Assembly (NCBI GenBank): GCA_019359235.1
Contig: JAHHHT010000005.1
Coordinates: 62,001-126,000, forward strand
DNA from: Oscillatoria princeps RMCB-10
GTDB lineage: Bacteria > Cyanobacteriota > Cyanobacteriia > Cyanobacteriales > Oscillatoriaceae
Length of the DNA: 64,000 nt
Direction of reading: 5' to 3'
The position numbers and the translations under genes were made by a program. The number at the start of each line of letters is the position of its first letter. Within the stretch, counting starts at the first letter, position 1. The notes beneath the pieces are model-generated. The model searched no databases. It worked only from the letters and a program-made list of their open reading frames with translations, and had not been told where the DNA came from. Of this stretch, positions 45,915-55,116 are shown piece by piece.

Positions 45915-47342
45915 TCATCGCTGTATCCCCAAAGTCCTCAGCATTTGTTGGAAACGAGAGTCCAGCTTAACATTTGCCAACTTATCGGTAGGGAAAGTCG
46001 TGATAAAATCTAGGGCTGCCTTCAAGTTGATATTAATAGCCCCCTCTCCAAGTTGTTTGGCGAGGAGCTGGTAATTCTTGGCGCAGGAGGTATGCTGCAA
46101 ACGGGAGCCCACATCAGTGTCCTTTACCAGGCTGACAAAGATAGTAATGTGCTTGTCTTGCCACCGGCTTATCAGATCCTCATAAATCGGCTGTGCGTCA
46201 AGGGATACGCCGTAGCCGTTTCCCATCCGGCACATCGTTAATACCCTGACATACTTTTTCACCACACTGTCTGGAACATCCCCGCTCTCTGGAACAAGTG
46301 CGCGGACCCGACGTGCCGGTGACAGCTCGTTGTAAAAGTTGTTCCAGCCGTTATGTGACTCCAGCAGATCGTCGATAGCCGCAGTAATTTCAACAGCCAG
46401 ACTTCCTGGCGAAAGATACGCAAGGCCATCTACCAACTCCAGAAACTCCCACGCTAACTTGGCTCTGGAAACTTCCCCATTTGCGGAAAAAGAGTCGTGC
46501 TTCAGACCTGCATCATACCGCGCATCTTCAGAGCAGACTTGCCACACCTCTTTCGCTACTAATTGGATATTGTTTCTCGTGCTAGCCCCCAGCTTCGGGT
46601 CTGTGTACATACCAAACATGGAGCGCAAAAGTGACCGTGAAAGGTCATCGGGTAGCTTTTGTACCGCCAGCGCAATAGGTGGAACATCTTCTTTCGACAG
46701 CACCTCCTCCCGCAGGCTTCGCAGGAGCTTGCGCACCTCGAACGCAGGCTGCTCTGGTTCTTTCCCAAGAACCTCTTTGATGCAGGTTTCTAGCCAGTTA
46801 GCAAGCTGTAGACCTGTCAGCTCATTATGGTTCGGGTGCGCCGCACTGGCGTAGTTCCGCATATACTTGATGTAGTCCAAGTGCTTGTAACCGATATCGC
46901 TAATGATTCCTGTCTTTTGGCAACCCTGAACAAGCACCCAGTCATCTAAGTTTTCTAGGTCGCTCTCGTCTTTCAACCTTGAACGACGTTCAGTATCCAT
47001 TACGACACTGTCGTAGAAATATTCAAGATCGAACCGAGCCACCTTTTCCCGAAGATTGCGAACGGTTTCATTCCAAAGGAAATTAAGGGCAGCGTCGAAC
47101 AGACCCACAGCACACGCTGCAATGAACTTTGAAATATACATAGAAGCCATGCGCTGGCTTGGGTTAAGGTCTTCTACGACAGCTGGCACGTTGTTGATGA
47201 CCAGTCGCCTTTCCTTCATTTTAACAAGAACAGATTCCGCAGGCAGACCCAGGAAATTGAGATAGTCAGACAGCCCTTGAGAAAACTGATCGAGAGCCAG
47301 CACAATTTTTTCTGGCTGATAAGGTTGCATCTCTGAGGACAC
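45915..47342 (-). CDS. Unknown protein with a HEPN-type R-x6-H motif
   Basis: I do not recognise this 475-residue protein as a named family. It is soluble and helical. Residues 162-169, RNYASAAH, have the R-N-x-x-x-x-x-H pattern of HEPN RNase active sites, preceded by a long helix (IGYKHLDYIKYM) as in HEPN folds. An earlier segment, FDAALNFLWNETVRNLREKV (82-101), resembles the first HEPN helix. The C-terminal half (residues 200-475) has no motif I can identify and may be a sensor or regulatory domain. HEPN proteins are frequent in defence and toxin systems, so a defence role is plausible but inferred. Confidence 0.6.
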   Translation of the reverse strand: MSSEMQPYQPEKIVLALDQFSQGLSDYLNFLGLPAESVLVKMKERRLVINNVPAVVEDLNPSQRMASMYISKFIAACAVGLFDAALNFLWNETVRNLREKVARFDLEYFYDSVVMDTERRSRLKDESDLENLDDWVLVQGCQKTGIISDIGYKHLDYIKYMRNYASAAHPNHNELTGLQLANWLETCIKEVLGKEPEQPAFEVRKLLRSLREEVLSKEDVPPIALAVQKLPDDLSRSLLRSMFGMYTDPKLGASTRNNIQLVAKEVWQVCSEDARYDAGLKHDSFSANGEVSRAKLAWEFLELVDGLAYLSPGSLAVEITAAIDDLLESHNGWNNFYNELSPARRVRALVPESGDVPDSVVKKYVRVLTMCRMGNGYGVSLDAQPIYEDLISRWQDKHITIFVSLVKDTDVGSRLQHTSCAKNYQLLAKQLGEGAININLKAALDFITTFPTDKLANVKLDSRFQQMLRTLGIQR

Positions 47343-48251
47343 GAGTTAAAGCCTCCCTTTTTGTTGCTTTTAATCTATCTACTTCACAAGTCAATAGGCT
47401 TGTTAAGCCGGCGGTGTCGAATCTGAGCCTGTGGAAAATGCAACGCCGGCGAATCATTGCCGCGATCCATCCCCCACAACTCTTTTACTACATCTGTAGT
47501 ATAGCAGTTCGCACAACCGGCAAACAAGTTTCTCGGCAGCTGGCTCGCCAGAGCACTGTCCTGTCGCTCGGCAGCCGGCAGGGGCTGCGCGACATCGCTG
47601 GAGATAAGGCACTCTCCAGGGCATCATCGCATTGGGCATTGGGCATCATCGCATTGGGCATTGGGCATCATCGCATCGGGCATGGGGTTAATTATCAGCT
47701 TTTCTCCTCAAACCTAACCCCCAAACCCAAAACCCTAACCCCTAACCCCCAACCGCTAACCCCTTAAAGGCATTGGGCGTAACTAATTTCAAGGGGCGGG
47801 TCTGCTAATTGCAATTACTCAGCAGGAAATCATGTGACTTCCATCAGATGTTTGAGCCAAACCGAGAGCGGGTAATTTCCCATCGCTCCCCGACAGCCCG
47901 CACTTGACAAAAAGCAATATATATGCTATAGAAAAGACTAGGAACCGTTGCCCCAACCGCACATCTAGCGGCACCGGCACGCCTGCCCCAGCGTCAAAAC
48001 TAAAGACATTTCCCGACACTGCCCAGTTGCGCCAGCAGCCTGGGAGCAAGTCAGTCGCTTTGGGCAGTCTGTCGCGCAACTTCAGGACATCTACTAAAAA
48101 TTACCTGACTCAACATAATTTGGCTGGGGCTGACACCTTCAGTCTCCAGAAAGGGGTAAGGGGAAAGTCTTGCCCCTGGCATGCCTGATTTCGTCCTCGC
48201 TCCAGCCCAAAGAGACAGCACCTGCCAAATTTACCGCATATCGTCAATCCT
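47343..48251. other. 909-base gap with tandem repeats and no clear gene
   Basis: No convincing protein gene is present; short open frames (for example 47904-48188) lack family character. It contains a 22-base tandem repeat at 47619-47684, and a C-rich stretch with irregular CCCTAACCCC units at 47708-47764. Confidence 0.5.
47619..47684. repeat. 22-base tandem repeat, three units
   Basis: The unit GGGCATCATCGCATTGGGCA plus TT repeats twice exactly and a third time with T to C and a shortened end. It lies in a non-coding gap. Confidence 0.8.
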
Positions 48252-48554
48252 ATGCAACCACCACCCGACTCACTCTACTGCAACGCCCTCGAACCCCTAG
48301 TCGCTGAAGAAGTACACCGGCAGCTACAGAGTTTGCCGTCCCAACTGGTTCCATATATCAAGCCGGCAGAAGTGATCGCCTACGCTCTCAATCGCCTGCC
48401 TCCGTTCTACGCCACCAGTGAAGAAGGATGGCAGCAGCAACAGCTCCGCGCTAAAACTCAGCTGATGCCTAAAATCGTCGTGGCTGTGCGTCAAGGCTTG
48501 GCTGCTGTCCAGCGCGATCCCTTGAAAATTTCAACCCCCCTGAAACGCAAATGA
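48252..48554 (+). CDS. ComFB-type protein (candidate cyclic-dinucleotide receptor)
   Basis: The 100-residue protein is a single ComFB domain: YCNALEPLVAEEVHRQLQSL, PYIKPAEVIAYALNRLPPFY, ATSEEGWQQQQ and VAVRQGLAAVQRDPLK. The name comes from the Bacillus late-competence operon, but cyanobacterial relatives have been described as c-di-GMP-binding proteins (CdgR). No transmembrane segment. It is monocistronic and followed by two R1 repeats. Confidence 0.85.
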   Translation: MQPPPDSLYCNALEPLVAEEVHRQLQSLPSQLVPYIKPAEVIAYALNRLPPFYATSEEGWQQQQLRAKTQLMPKIVVAVRQGLAAVQRDPLKISTPLKRK

Positions 48555-48566
48555 GAGGGGTTACTT

Positions 48567-48732
48567 CTTGTAGAGACGCGATGAATCGCGTCTCCCGCCC
48601 CATCTTCCTTATAAGAAGCAGATATAGCTGCTCTCAAATAAGTGTGCTATAGCGGCTCTCAATTTGATGAGTCTCTTGTAGAGACGCGATGAATCGCGTC
48701 TCCCGCCCCTTCTTCCTTATCAGAAGCAGATA
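48567..48732. repeat. Two direct copies of a 57-base unit built on R1
   Basis: Each copy has the R1 palindrome (TAGAGACGCGATGAATCGCG) followed by TCTCCCGCCC and a CTTCCTTAT-AGAAG stem. Copies lie at 48567-48623 and 48675-48732, about 108 bases apart, and differ at few positions. Confidence 0.75.
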
Positions 48733-48794
48733 AATAGAGAAATTCCTTGTTAAAATATAACAAATAATCTCAAATTTGTCAAGGAATTAAACCG

Positions 48795-49835
48795 GTGAGC
48801 TACCAAACAGCCAAACAGCTGCCCATTCCCCCCCATTTCCACCCCCGCAAAGTGGGAGAAGTCTGGCGAGTGCCCTACCAAGAACGAGCCGCAGAAGCCA
48901 AAAACTGGGCCAACCGGCACGGCATCCCACCGGCATCCAGCGACAAAACCCGCATCTGCCTGCTGGCGATTGACGTGCAAAACACCTTCTGCATCCCGGA
49001 ATTTGAACTGTTTGTCGCCGGCAGTACCGGCACCGGCGCTGTGGGTGACAGCGTGCGGCTGTGCGAATTCATCTATCGCAATCTGGGCGCAATTACCGCG
49101 ATTGCCGCCACAATGGACACCCACACCGCCGCGCAAATCTTCCACCCCCTATTCTGGATTAATGGTGCCGGCGATCACCCCGCCCCAGCCACAGTTATCA
49201 CCCCCGAAGATGTGCTCAGCGGCGTCTGGAAAGTTAACCCCGATGTTGCGGGAAGCATTGCCCTCAATGCCGCTGACCTAGAAAAACACGCCCCGCACTA
49301 CGTCAAAAAATTGAGTGCCGGTGGCAAATACCCCTTGACAATTTGGCCGTATCACTCTATGCTCGGAGGTATCGGTCACGCCCTCGTCTCAGCGGTTGAG
49401 GAGGCGATGTTCTTCCACAACATCGCGCGTCACAGCCCAACCCTTTTTGAGATGAAAGGCAGCCACCCCCTCACTGAGAACTATTCCGTTCTGCGTCCGG
49501 AAGTTTTGGAGGGACACGACGGACGCCCAATCGCGCAGAAAAATACTCGTTTTATTGAAAAATTGCTGGAATTTGACGCCGTGATTGTTGCCGGTCAGGC
49601 CAAAAGTCACTGCGTTGCCTGGACAGTGGAGGATTTGCTGGCGGAAATTAGAGCGATTGACCACAACCTTGCGAAAAAAATCTATCTTATGGAGGATTGC
49701 ACTTCGCCTGTCGTTATTCCGGGTGTGATTGACTTCACGGAACAAGCGGATGCTGCCTACGAGCGCTTTGCCGGTGCCGGTATGCATATTGTTAAGTCTG
49801 CCGACCCAATTGATACCTGGCCTGACATCCGGTAG
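48795..49835 (+). CDS. Isochorismatase-like cysteine hydrolase
   Basis: The start is GTG at 48795, after AAGGAATTAAACCG. The 346-residue protein has the family's active-site Asp in [11 protein letters not shown], a middle segment [13 protein letters not shown] with the metal-coordinating D-x-H-x-x-x-x-x-H pattern of nicotinamidases, and the nucleophile in [16 protein letters not shown]. It is longer than a typical nicotinamidase (about 210), with insertions around residues 120-240. Nicotinamidase-like or another amide hydrolase is likely; no substrate can be assigned. Confidence 0.82.
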   Translation: MSYQTAKQLPIPPHFHPRKVGEVWRVPYQERAAEAKNWANRHGIPPASSDKTRICLLAIDVQNTFCIPEFELFVAGSTGTGAVGDSVRLCEFIYRNLGAITAIAATMDTHTAAQIFHPLFWINGAGDHPAPATVITPEDVLSGVWKVNPDVAGSIALNAADLEKHAPHYVKKLSAGGKYPLTIWPYHSMLGGIGHALVSAVEEAMFFHNIARHSPTLFEMKGSHPLTENYSVLRPEVLEGHDGRPIAQKNTRFIEKLLEFDAVIVAGQAKSHCVAWTVEDLLAEIRAIDHNLAKKIYLMEDCTSPVVIPGVIDFTEQADAAYERFAGAGMHIVKSADPIDTWPDIR

Positions 49836-50121
49836 CGATTTTGGATTTACCCTCGTTCCCAGGCTCCGCCTGGGAACGCCTCTTTGGAGGCTCTGCCTCC
49901 TTTCAAGTAACAAGCAGCATTATTAGCCAAACAGCCTATCAGCGATTCTAAATGATGGGTGAACCTGTGATTGCGGCCAGAAACCCGGTTTTTTTGAGAA
50001 ACTGGGGTTCTCCGATTTTACAGAGCAAATAGAAACGCTAGAATAGAGAAAAAGGAGCGCTTCCAGATGGAAGCGTTGCTTAAGCTCATGCTAACTTTTA
50101 AAGCAAAGTGCTGGAGAAAGT
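49836..50121. other. Gap with R7 and R3 repeats
   Basis: R7 (CTCGTTCCCAGGCTCCGCCT, then GGAGGCTCTGCCTCC) lies at 49853-49901 and an R3 variant (AGAAACCCGGTTTTTTTGAG) at 49979. Upstream of hicB is GGAGCGCTTCCAGATGGAAGCG, a possible TA operator at about 50055-50076. Confidence 0.5.
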
Positions 50122-50322
50122 ATGAAAATCAAGGTTGTTATCTGGCAAGAAGATGGGGTGTGGTGTGCCTCTGTACCATCGCTTCCAGGATGTCACACTT
50201 GGGGAGAGAGTTACGAACACCTACTGGAAATGATTGAGGATGCTGTCCAAGGTTGGCTGGAAGTCGCCAGTCAGCAGGCGGAAATTGAGCCTGAGAAACA
50301 GTTGATTGAATTATCCCTATGA
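50122..50322 (+). CDS. hicB: HicB family antitoxin
   Basis: The 66-residue protein has the HicB partial RNase-H-like fold pattern: MKIKVVIWQEDGVWCASVPS, LPGCHTWGESYEHLLEMIED and AVQGWLEVA. It would neutralise HicA by direct binding. There is no added DNA-binding domain at the C-terminus. Its stop overlaps the hicA start by four bases (ATGA), indicating translational coupling. The antitoxin gene comes first here, the reverse of the Escherichia order but usual for many cyanobacterial pairs. Confidence 0.88.
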   Translation: MKIKVVIWQEDGVWCASVPSLPGCHTWGESYEHLLEMIEDAVQGWLEVASQQAEIEPEKQLIELSL

Positions 50323-50528
50323 AATCTATTTCGGGTAAGGCTCTTTGTAAAATAGTTGAACGGTATGGCTGGATACTAAAGCGCATTACTGGCAGTCATC
50401 ATATCTATGCAAAAGATGGTGTTAGTGTAATTTTGTCTGTTCCAGTTCACGGGAATCGGGATTTGCCAGCCGGCATTTTGAAAAGACTCCTTAATGATGC
50501 TGGCTTGACTGAAGAAGATTTGGGTTAA
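50319..50528 (+). CDS. hicA: HicA family mRNA interferase toxin
   Basis: The 69-residue protein has the HicA double-stranded-RNA-binding-like fold: SGKALCKIVERYGWILKRIT, then GSHHIYAKDG with the catalytic histidine, and VPVHGNRDLPAGILKRLLND. It cleaves mRNA when free of HicB. All key residues are present and the pair appears intact. Confidence 0.9.
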   Translation: MKSISGKALCKIVERYGWILKRITGSHHIYAKDGVSVILSVPVHGNRDLPAGILKRLLNDAGLTEEDLG

Positions 50529-50661
50529 AGCTAGACAGGCATAAACGTCAAGGGGAAGCAAATATAGCAGTAGACAGTTAGTTTAGGACACAGGGACACT
50601 CGCGCCTGTCCTACGAGGGATAGGCGTAGGTACGGCGTAGGACAGGCATCTTGCCTGTCCC

Positions 50662-53600
50662 TCAGCTTCTCCCGGCGAGCTTGGCGATCGCAGCAATCAG
50701 TTGAGCTGGGTCAACCGGCTTGGGCAGGTGCAGCTCAAAACCAGCCGCCAGCGCTTCCCTGACATCCGACGCCCTAGCATACGCCGTGAGCGCCACAGCG
50801 AGGATGTGCCTCCCGCCCTGCGACTCCAAAGCCCTCACCTTGCGGATCAGCCAATAGCCATCCTCACCCGGCATAGCAATATCGCTCACCAAGATATCCG
50901 GGTGCGACTGAGCGATCGCCTCGATCGCCTCGCCGGCTGACGCCACCACCTGCACTGCGCCCCCGCCATTTTCCAGAGCGGCGTGCAGAAACTCCCGCGT
51001 GTCAGCCTCATCATCCACCACCAGAATCCGCAAGCCCGAGAGTGGGGCTGCCGGCATGGCGCTCTCGAAGGGCACCGGCGGTTCTTCCCCGACGCCCGAC
51101 GCCCGACGCCCGACGCCCGATTCCGCAACCGGCAGCTTCACCGCAAACGTCGCCCCCTGTCCCTCACCCGGACTGGCAGCGCTGACGGTTCCGCCGTGCT
51201 GCTCCACCAAGTGGCGCACGATCGCCAGCCCCAGCCCCAGCCCGCCGTAGCTTCTGGTCGTGGAGCTGTCCGCTTGGCGGAAGCGATCGAACACGAAAGG
51301 CAGAAAGTCTGGCGAAATCCCGATGCCGGTGTCACTCACCTGCAGCTGAACGCAGTCACCGGCACCCTCAAGGCGGACAGTCACCCGCCCGCCAGAAGGA
51401 GTGAACTTAATCGCATTCGAGAGCAGATTCCACACCACTTGCTGCAGGCGGTTCGTATCGGCCAAAACCACACCGGCATGCCGGTCGAGTTCAGTCTCAA
51501 TGTGAATCCCCTTAGCCTCCGCAGCTTGGCGCACCACATTCAGAGCCGCTTCAATCGCGCCCGCCAGCTCCACAAAGCGCGGATTCAGCTTCAGCTTGCC
51601 CCGAATGATCCGCGACACGTCCAGCAGGTCGTCAATCAGCTGAGTCTGCAGCCGCACATTGCGCTCAATCGTTTCCAGAGCCGTCCTTGTCTTTTCCTCA
51701 CTCAGCTTGCGGCTGAGCAGCATCTGCACCCAGCCCAGCATGGGATTGAGAGGCGAGCGCAGCTCGTGGGAGAGCACCGCCAGAAACTCATCCTTCATGC
51801 GATTCGCCGCCTCAGCTTCCGCCCGAGCCGCCCGCTCCGCTTCGTACAGCCGGGCGCGGACAATCGCCCCGGCGCACTGCTGCCCCAGGGCGAGCGCCAA
51901 AGCCCGCTCCTCCTGACTGAACTCCCGACTGTCGCTGAACGACAGACCTATTGCCCCCACCGGGCGTCCTTCCACCACCAGGGGCACGCAAGCGAAAGCG
52001 CGGCTGCCGGTGATGCTCGGTATCAGGGCGTGGTGCGGGTAGCGGGCGCACGCTACGCGAGAAATCAGCGCTTCCAGACTTTCCAGAAACACCGGCTCCC
52101 CAGTCCGCACCGTTTCTGCCAGCGGCACCGGCAAACTGACCGGCAACCTGCGCCAGGTCTCCAAAATCTCCTGCGGGTAGCCCAAAGCCCGCACCACCTC
52201 AAGGGCAGAATCGCCCTCAGCCAGCAGCGCCATCAAGCCGGCACAAGCCCCCAGGGCGGCAATCCCCTGACTGACGGCCACTTCAGCCACCTGTGAGGGA
52301 GTGAGAGCCTCCGAGAGTGCCGAAGTAATCGCCTGCAGGCGGGCGACGCGGTGGGCCGCCCGCTCGGCTAGCTGTCGCGCCTCCTGAGCTTGCCGGTGCG
52401 CCCTGGCGCTGTCAATTGCCAGACCGGCGCGGCTGGCCAGTTCCTCCGCCAAAACCAGGTCCGCCTGTCCGTACTGGCGACCTGACTGAGCCGCCACGAA
52501 GGCAATCGCCCCCAGAGTTTGTCCCCTCGCTGCCACCGGCACAATCATCGCCGATTTCAATTCCACCATGCGCAGTTCCCGCAGGTTTTCGGCGTCGCGG
52601 GCGACTTCCTGCAGCAGCGAATCGGGAATCTCTGAGTGGAGTTGGGAGGTGCCGGTGCTCACCACCTGCGCTGCGCCCCTCTCTGCCAGCTGGCACCCTG
52701 AGCCTGTGCCGGTGCCGGCGACTGCCACTTGACAAAGGCCGCCGCTGCTCTCAACCACATAAACCGCACACCAGTCAGCGATTTCCGGCACCACCAGTTG
52801 CGCCACGCTTGCGAGGGTCGTCTCGTATTCCAGGGAGGAAGCCAGCACCCGGGAAGCCTCCGCAATAAAGGCGAACCGCCGCTCAGACTTCTCGGCTGCC
52901 GCTCGGATCGCCTGCTCGCGCAAGAGTTGGGCGCGTTCTTCCTCAGCTTTTTTCCTCTGGGCAATATCTCGAATGATGCCCAGCCCCCCGACGATTTCAC
53001 CTGAATCGCTGTACAGCGGAGAGTAGTAAGCTTCAAAAAATCCCTGCCGGCCAGTCTGAGGTATATTGTAAGGCCGGTCGCTCGCTACTGCGTGTTTTCC
53101 TTGGAGAACTTCTTGGAAATACTTGTCTTCGCCGATTTCTTTCAAAAAGGGGAAAACCTCGAAAGCGCAAATGCCAAGCACCTCCGCCTTACTCATCCCC
53201 GAAATTATTTCCATTGCTGGATTCCAGACAGTGTACCGGCACTCGCGGTCAAAAGCGATAATTCCGTCAAAGCTGCTGTTAATCAGCCGTTCGGAAAACT
53301 CTTTTTCTCCCCCAATTGCCTCTTGGGCTCGCTTTAGTTCGGTAATGTCGCGGCTGACTATCAAGTCGTACTGGATTGCGCCGTCTTGGTCTAGTTCCGG
53401 AACCGCGCGAGATTGATAGGTGCGCAGTCCGGTCATGCGGGTAAAAGCGTCATTGACGTGGATAATTCTCGCACCCGGTTCGCTCACCGGCTCTGCCTCG
53501 GTAATCACTATGGCGTCATTGGCGTCAACTACTGCTGACTCGAGCAGCCGCAGCCGCTCCTCGGTCTGCTTGCGCTCTGTAATGTCGTAAAATGCGGCGG

Positions 53601-54672
53601 CGGCGACGGTAACCCCAGCCCGATTGCGGATGGGAGCAGCGCTTACGGATAGAATGCCCCAAGTGCCGTCGCCGCGCTGGATTTTCAGCTCGATGCCGGT
53701 GAGCGCCTCCCCTGTCCTCATGGCGCGAGCCAGTGGCAGGTTTTCCGGTTCGCACTGTCGCCCGTCGAGATAGTAGGCGGGCCAGTCCCTGTACTGTTCA
53801 ATGTTGGCTGGCGCTGCATTCGCGCTCTTAACCCCCGCCGGCGCTTCGCCTGAAACAGGGTGGCGGTAAATCGCCTCTGTCTGCTGGTTGGCGAAAATCA
53901 GCCGTCCCGAAGGAGCCTCGGCAATTGTCACGCCGAGGGGCATTTGCTGCAAGACTGCTTCTAAACGCCCCCGCTCGCTTTCTAGCTGTTCGAGCCGGAG
54001 CTGGCGCTCTGCATCGAGGAGCTGCGCTTTGGCGATTTGCTCTTTTAGAGAAGCGTTGGCTGCTGCTAGCTCGGCGGTTCGCTCCTCAACCCGTCTTTCT
54101 AATTCGTCGTTCGCGGCTTGCAGGGCCTCTTGAGCTTGCTTGCGGGCCGCGATCTCGCTTCCCACACCGAGCATCCGCACGGGTAAGCCGGTTTCGTCGC
54201 CAAAGGTCGAGCTCTGTCGCAACTCTTCCGCAGAGACGCGACATGTCGCGTCTGTACTGCGGTCGGTGACGTCCTGAACCACAGACAGCACTGACACTAA
54301 ATTGCCGGTTTCGTCTAGTAGCGCTGAGTTGTGCCACTGGCAGTGAATCACTTCGCCATTTTTAGTGCGGTTTCGATTCCGCGAAATATTTTGCTGCTCT
54401 AGCCGGCTGAGCAACCGGGCGATCAGGCCACTCACCGCCGGCCTGTCTTCTGGCACTACGAATGACCACTCATCCGGATGTAAGCCGGTCACTTCTGCTG
54501 CCCGCCACCCGAATAGCGTTTCAGATCCTCTGTACCAGCGCTTTACCCGAAATTCGCCATCCCACTCTATGACTGCCAGCGGCGTGTTTTCCAGATGGAA
54601 GGTCAGTTTTTGGAGTGCGTTGCGGACTTGCTCTTCCGACTGCTTGTCAGAGGTGATGTTTTGGTAAACCAC
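50662..54672 (-). CDS. Hybrid sensor histidine kinase with PAS, GAF and receiver domains
   Basis: I prefer the GTG at 54672, which has AGGAGGG eight bases upstream, over the open frame reaching 54843. The roughly 1336-residue cytoplasmic protein has PAS domains (first at HLENTPLAVIEWDGEF), a coiled coil (NDELERRVEERTAELAAANA), more PAS domains, two GAF domains, a HisKA domain with the phospho-His in LAVLSHELRSPLNP (near 51768), a HATPase with NLLSNAIKFTPSGG and GLGLGLAIV, and a C-terminal receiver with VSDIAMPGEDG. It autophosphorylates and passes phosphate to its own receiver. An R1 repeat and a heptanucleotide repeat are inside the coding sequence. Confidence 0.9.
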   Translation of the reverse strand: MVYQNITSDKQSEEQVRNALQKLTFHLENTPLAVIEWDGEFRVKRWYRGSETLFGWRAAEVTGLHPDEWSFVVPEDRPAVSGLIARLLSRLEQQNISRNRNRTKNGEVIHCQWHNSALLDETGNLVSVLSVVQDVTDRSTDATCRVSAEELRQSSTFGDETGLPVRMLGVGSEIAARKQAQEALQAANDELERRVEERTAELAAANASLKEQIAKAQLLDAERQLRLEQLESERGRLEAVLQQMPLGVTIAEAPSGRLIFANQQTEAIYRHPVSGEAPAGVKSANAAPANIEQYRDWPAYYLDGRQCEPENLPLARAMRTGEALTGIELKIQRGDGTWGILSVSAAPIRNRAGVTVAAAAFYDITERKQTEERLRLLESAVVDANDAIVITEAEPVSEPGARIIHVNDAFTRMTGLRTYQSRAVPELDQDGAIQYDLIVSRDITELKRAQEAIGGEKEFSERLINSSFDGIIAFDRECRYTVWNPAMEIISGMSKAEVLGICAFEVFPFLKEIGEDKYFQEVLQGKHAVASDRPYNIPQTGRQGFFEAYYSPLYSDSGEIVGGLGIIRDIAQRKKAEEERAQLLREQAIRAAAEKSERRFAFIAEASRVLASSLEYETTLASVAQLVVPEIADWCAVYVVESSGGLCQVAVAGTGTGSGCQLAERGAAQVVSTGTSQLHSEIPDSLLQEVARDAENLRELRMVELKSAMIVPVAARGQTLGAIAFVAAQSGRQYGQADLVLAEELASRAGLAIDSARAHRQAQEARQLAERAAHRVARLQAITSALSEALTPSQVAEVAVSQGIAALGACAGLMALLAEGDSALEVVRALGYPQEILETWRRLPVSLPVPLAETVRTGEPVFLESLEALISRVACARYPHHALIPSITGSRAFACVPLVVEGRPVGAIGLSFSDSREFSQEERALALALGQQCAGAIVRARLYEAERAARAEAEAANRMKDEFLAVLSHELRSPLNPMLGWVQMLLSRKLSEEKTRTALETIERNVRLQTQLIDDLLDVSRIIRGKLKLNPRFVELAGAIEAALNVVRQAAEAKGIHIETELDRHAGVVLADTNRLQQVVWNLLSNAIKFTPSGGRVTVRLEGAGDCVQLQVSDTGIGISPDFLPFVFDRFRQADSSTTRSYGGLGLGLAIVRHLVEQHGGTVSAASPGEGQGATFAVKLPVAESGVGRRASGVGEEPPVPFESAMPAAPLSGLRILVVDDEADTREFLHAALENGGGAVQVVASAGEAIEAIAQSHPDILVSDIAMPGEDGYWLIRKVRALESQGGRHILAVALTAYARASDVREALAAGFELHLPKPVDPAQLIAAIAKLAGRS
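51088..51120. repeat. Heptanucleotide tandem repeat inside the hybrid kinase gene
   Basis: CCCGACG is repeated four times and followed by CCCGA (33 bases). It encodes SGVGRRASGVG in the linker between the kinase and receiver domains. Because the unit is 7 bases, adding or losing one copy would shift the frame before the receiver. Confidence 0.85.
54230..54256. repeat. R1 palindrome embedded in frame in the hybrid kinase gene
   Basis: CAGAGACGCGACATGTCGCG continues TCTGTA, a palindromic R1 variant. It is translated as RSTDATCRVSAEE in the linker after the first PAS domain. Confidence 0.8.
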
Positions 54673-55116
54673 GCAAGGGACCCTCCTGATAAGGATATGT
54701 ACGCACTGCAAGCCACAGATTTCGCGGCGTGCCGAACTGCTCAAATTCAACGGAAACCAGCCGGTCGCGACTCTATTAATTGCCTGGAGTAAATTAGGCC
54801 CTCTGTAGTATATCCTATTATTTTTATTATCGGTTGCTAGCACCCAGGCGTCTTAAGGCGTCGCGCACCAAGAATGATTCAGGAAAGCCCACAAGAAGCC
54901 CTCACCCTATGCCCCCTCCCCCACAAAGATGCGCCCGGCACGCTCCGTGAACAGGGACACCGCACAAAAGCTCCCGCCGCCCCGATTGTTTCCGGTTAAT
55001 TGCCCCTATTAATTTTTTGCTCCCTCTTCCTCTTTCTTCTCCATTCTTGGCGTTCTTGGCGTCTTGGCGGTTAATTATTAATAACAATCAATCAGACGTA
55101 AATTACCGGCGGGCAG
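54673..55116. other. Gap between the two kinase genes
   Basis: No independent gene is seen. It contains the AGGAGGG ribosome site of the hybrid kinase and, at 55040-55085, an R8-type stretch (CTTGGCGTTCTTGGCGTCTT). The kinase frame remains open to 54843, but that extension lacks family resemblance. Confidence 0.5.

Noticed and set aside
47904-48188. Plus-strand open frame of 94 codons
   Set aside because: No recognisable pattern, unusual composition and no ribosome site; left as part of the gap.
54673-54843. Upstream start for the hybrid kinase
   Set aside because: The extension has no family resemblance, and a strong AGGAGGG site precedes the GTG at 54672.
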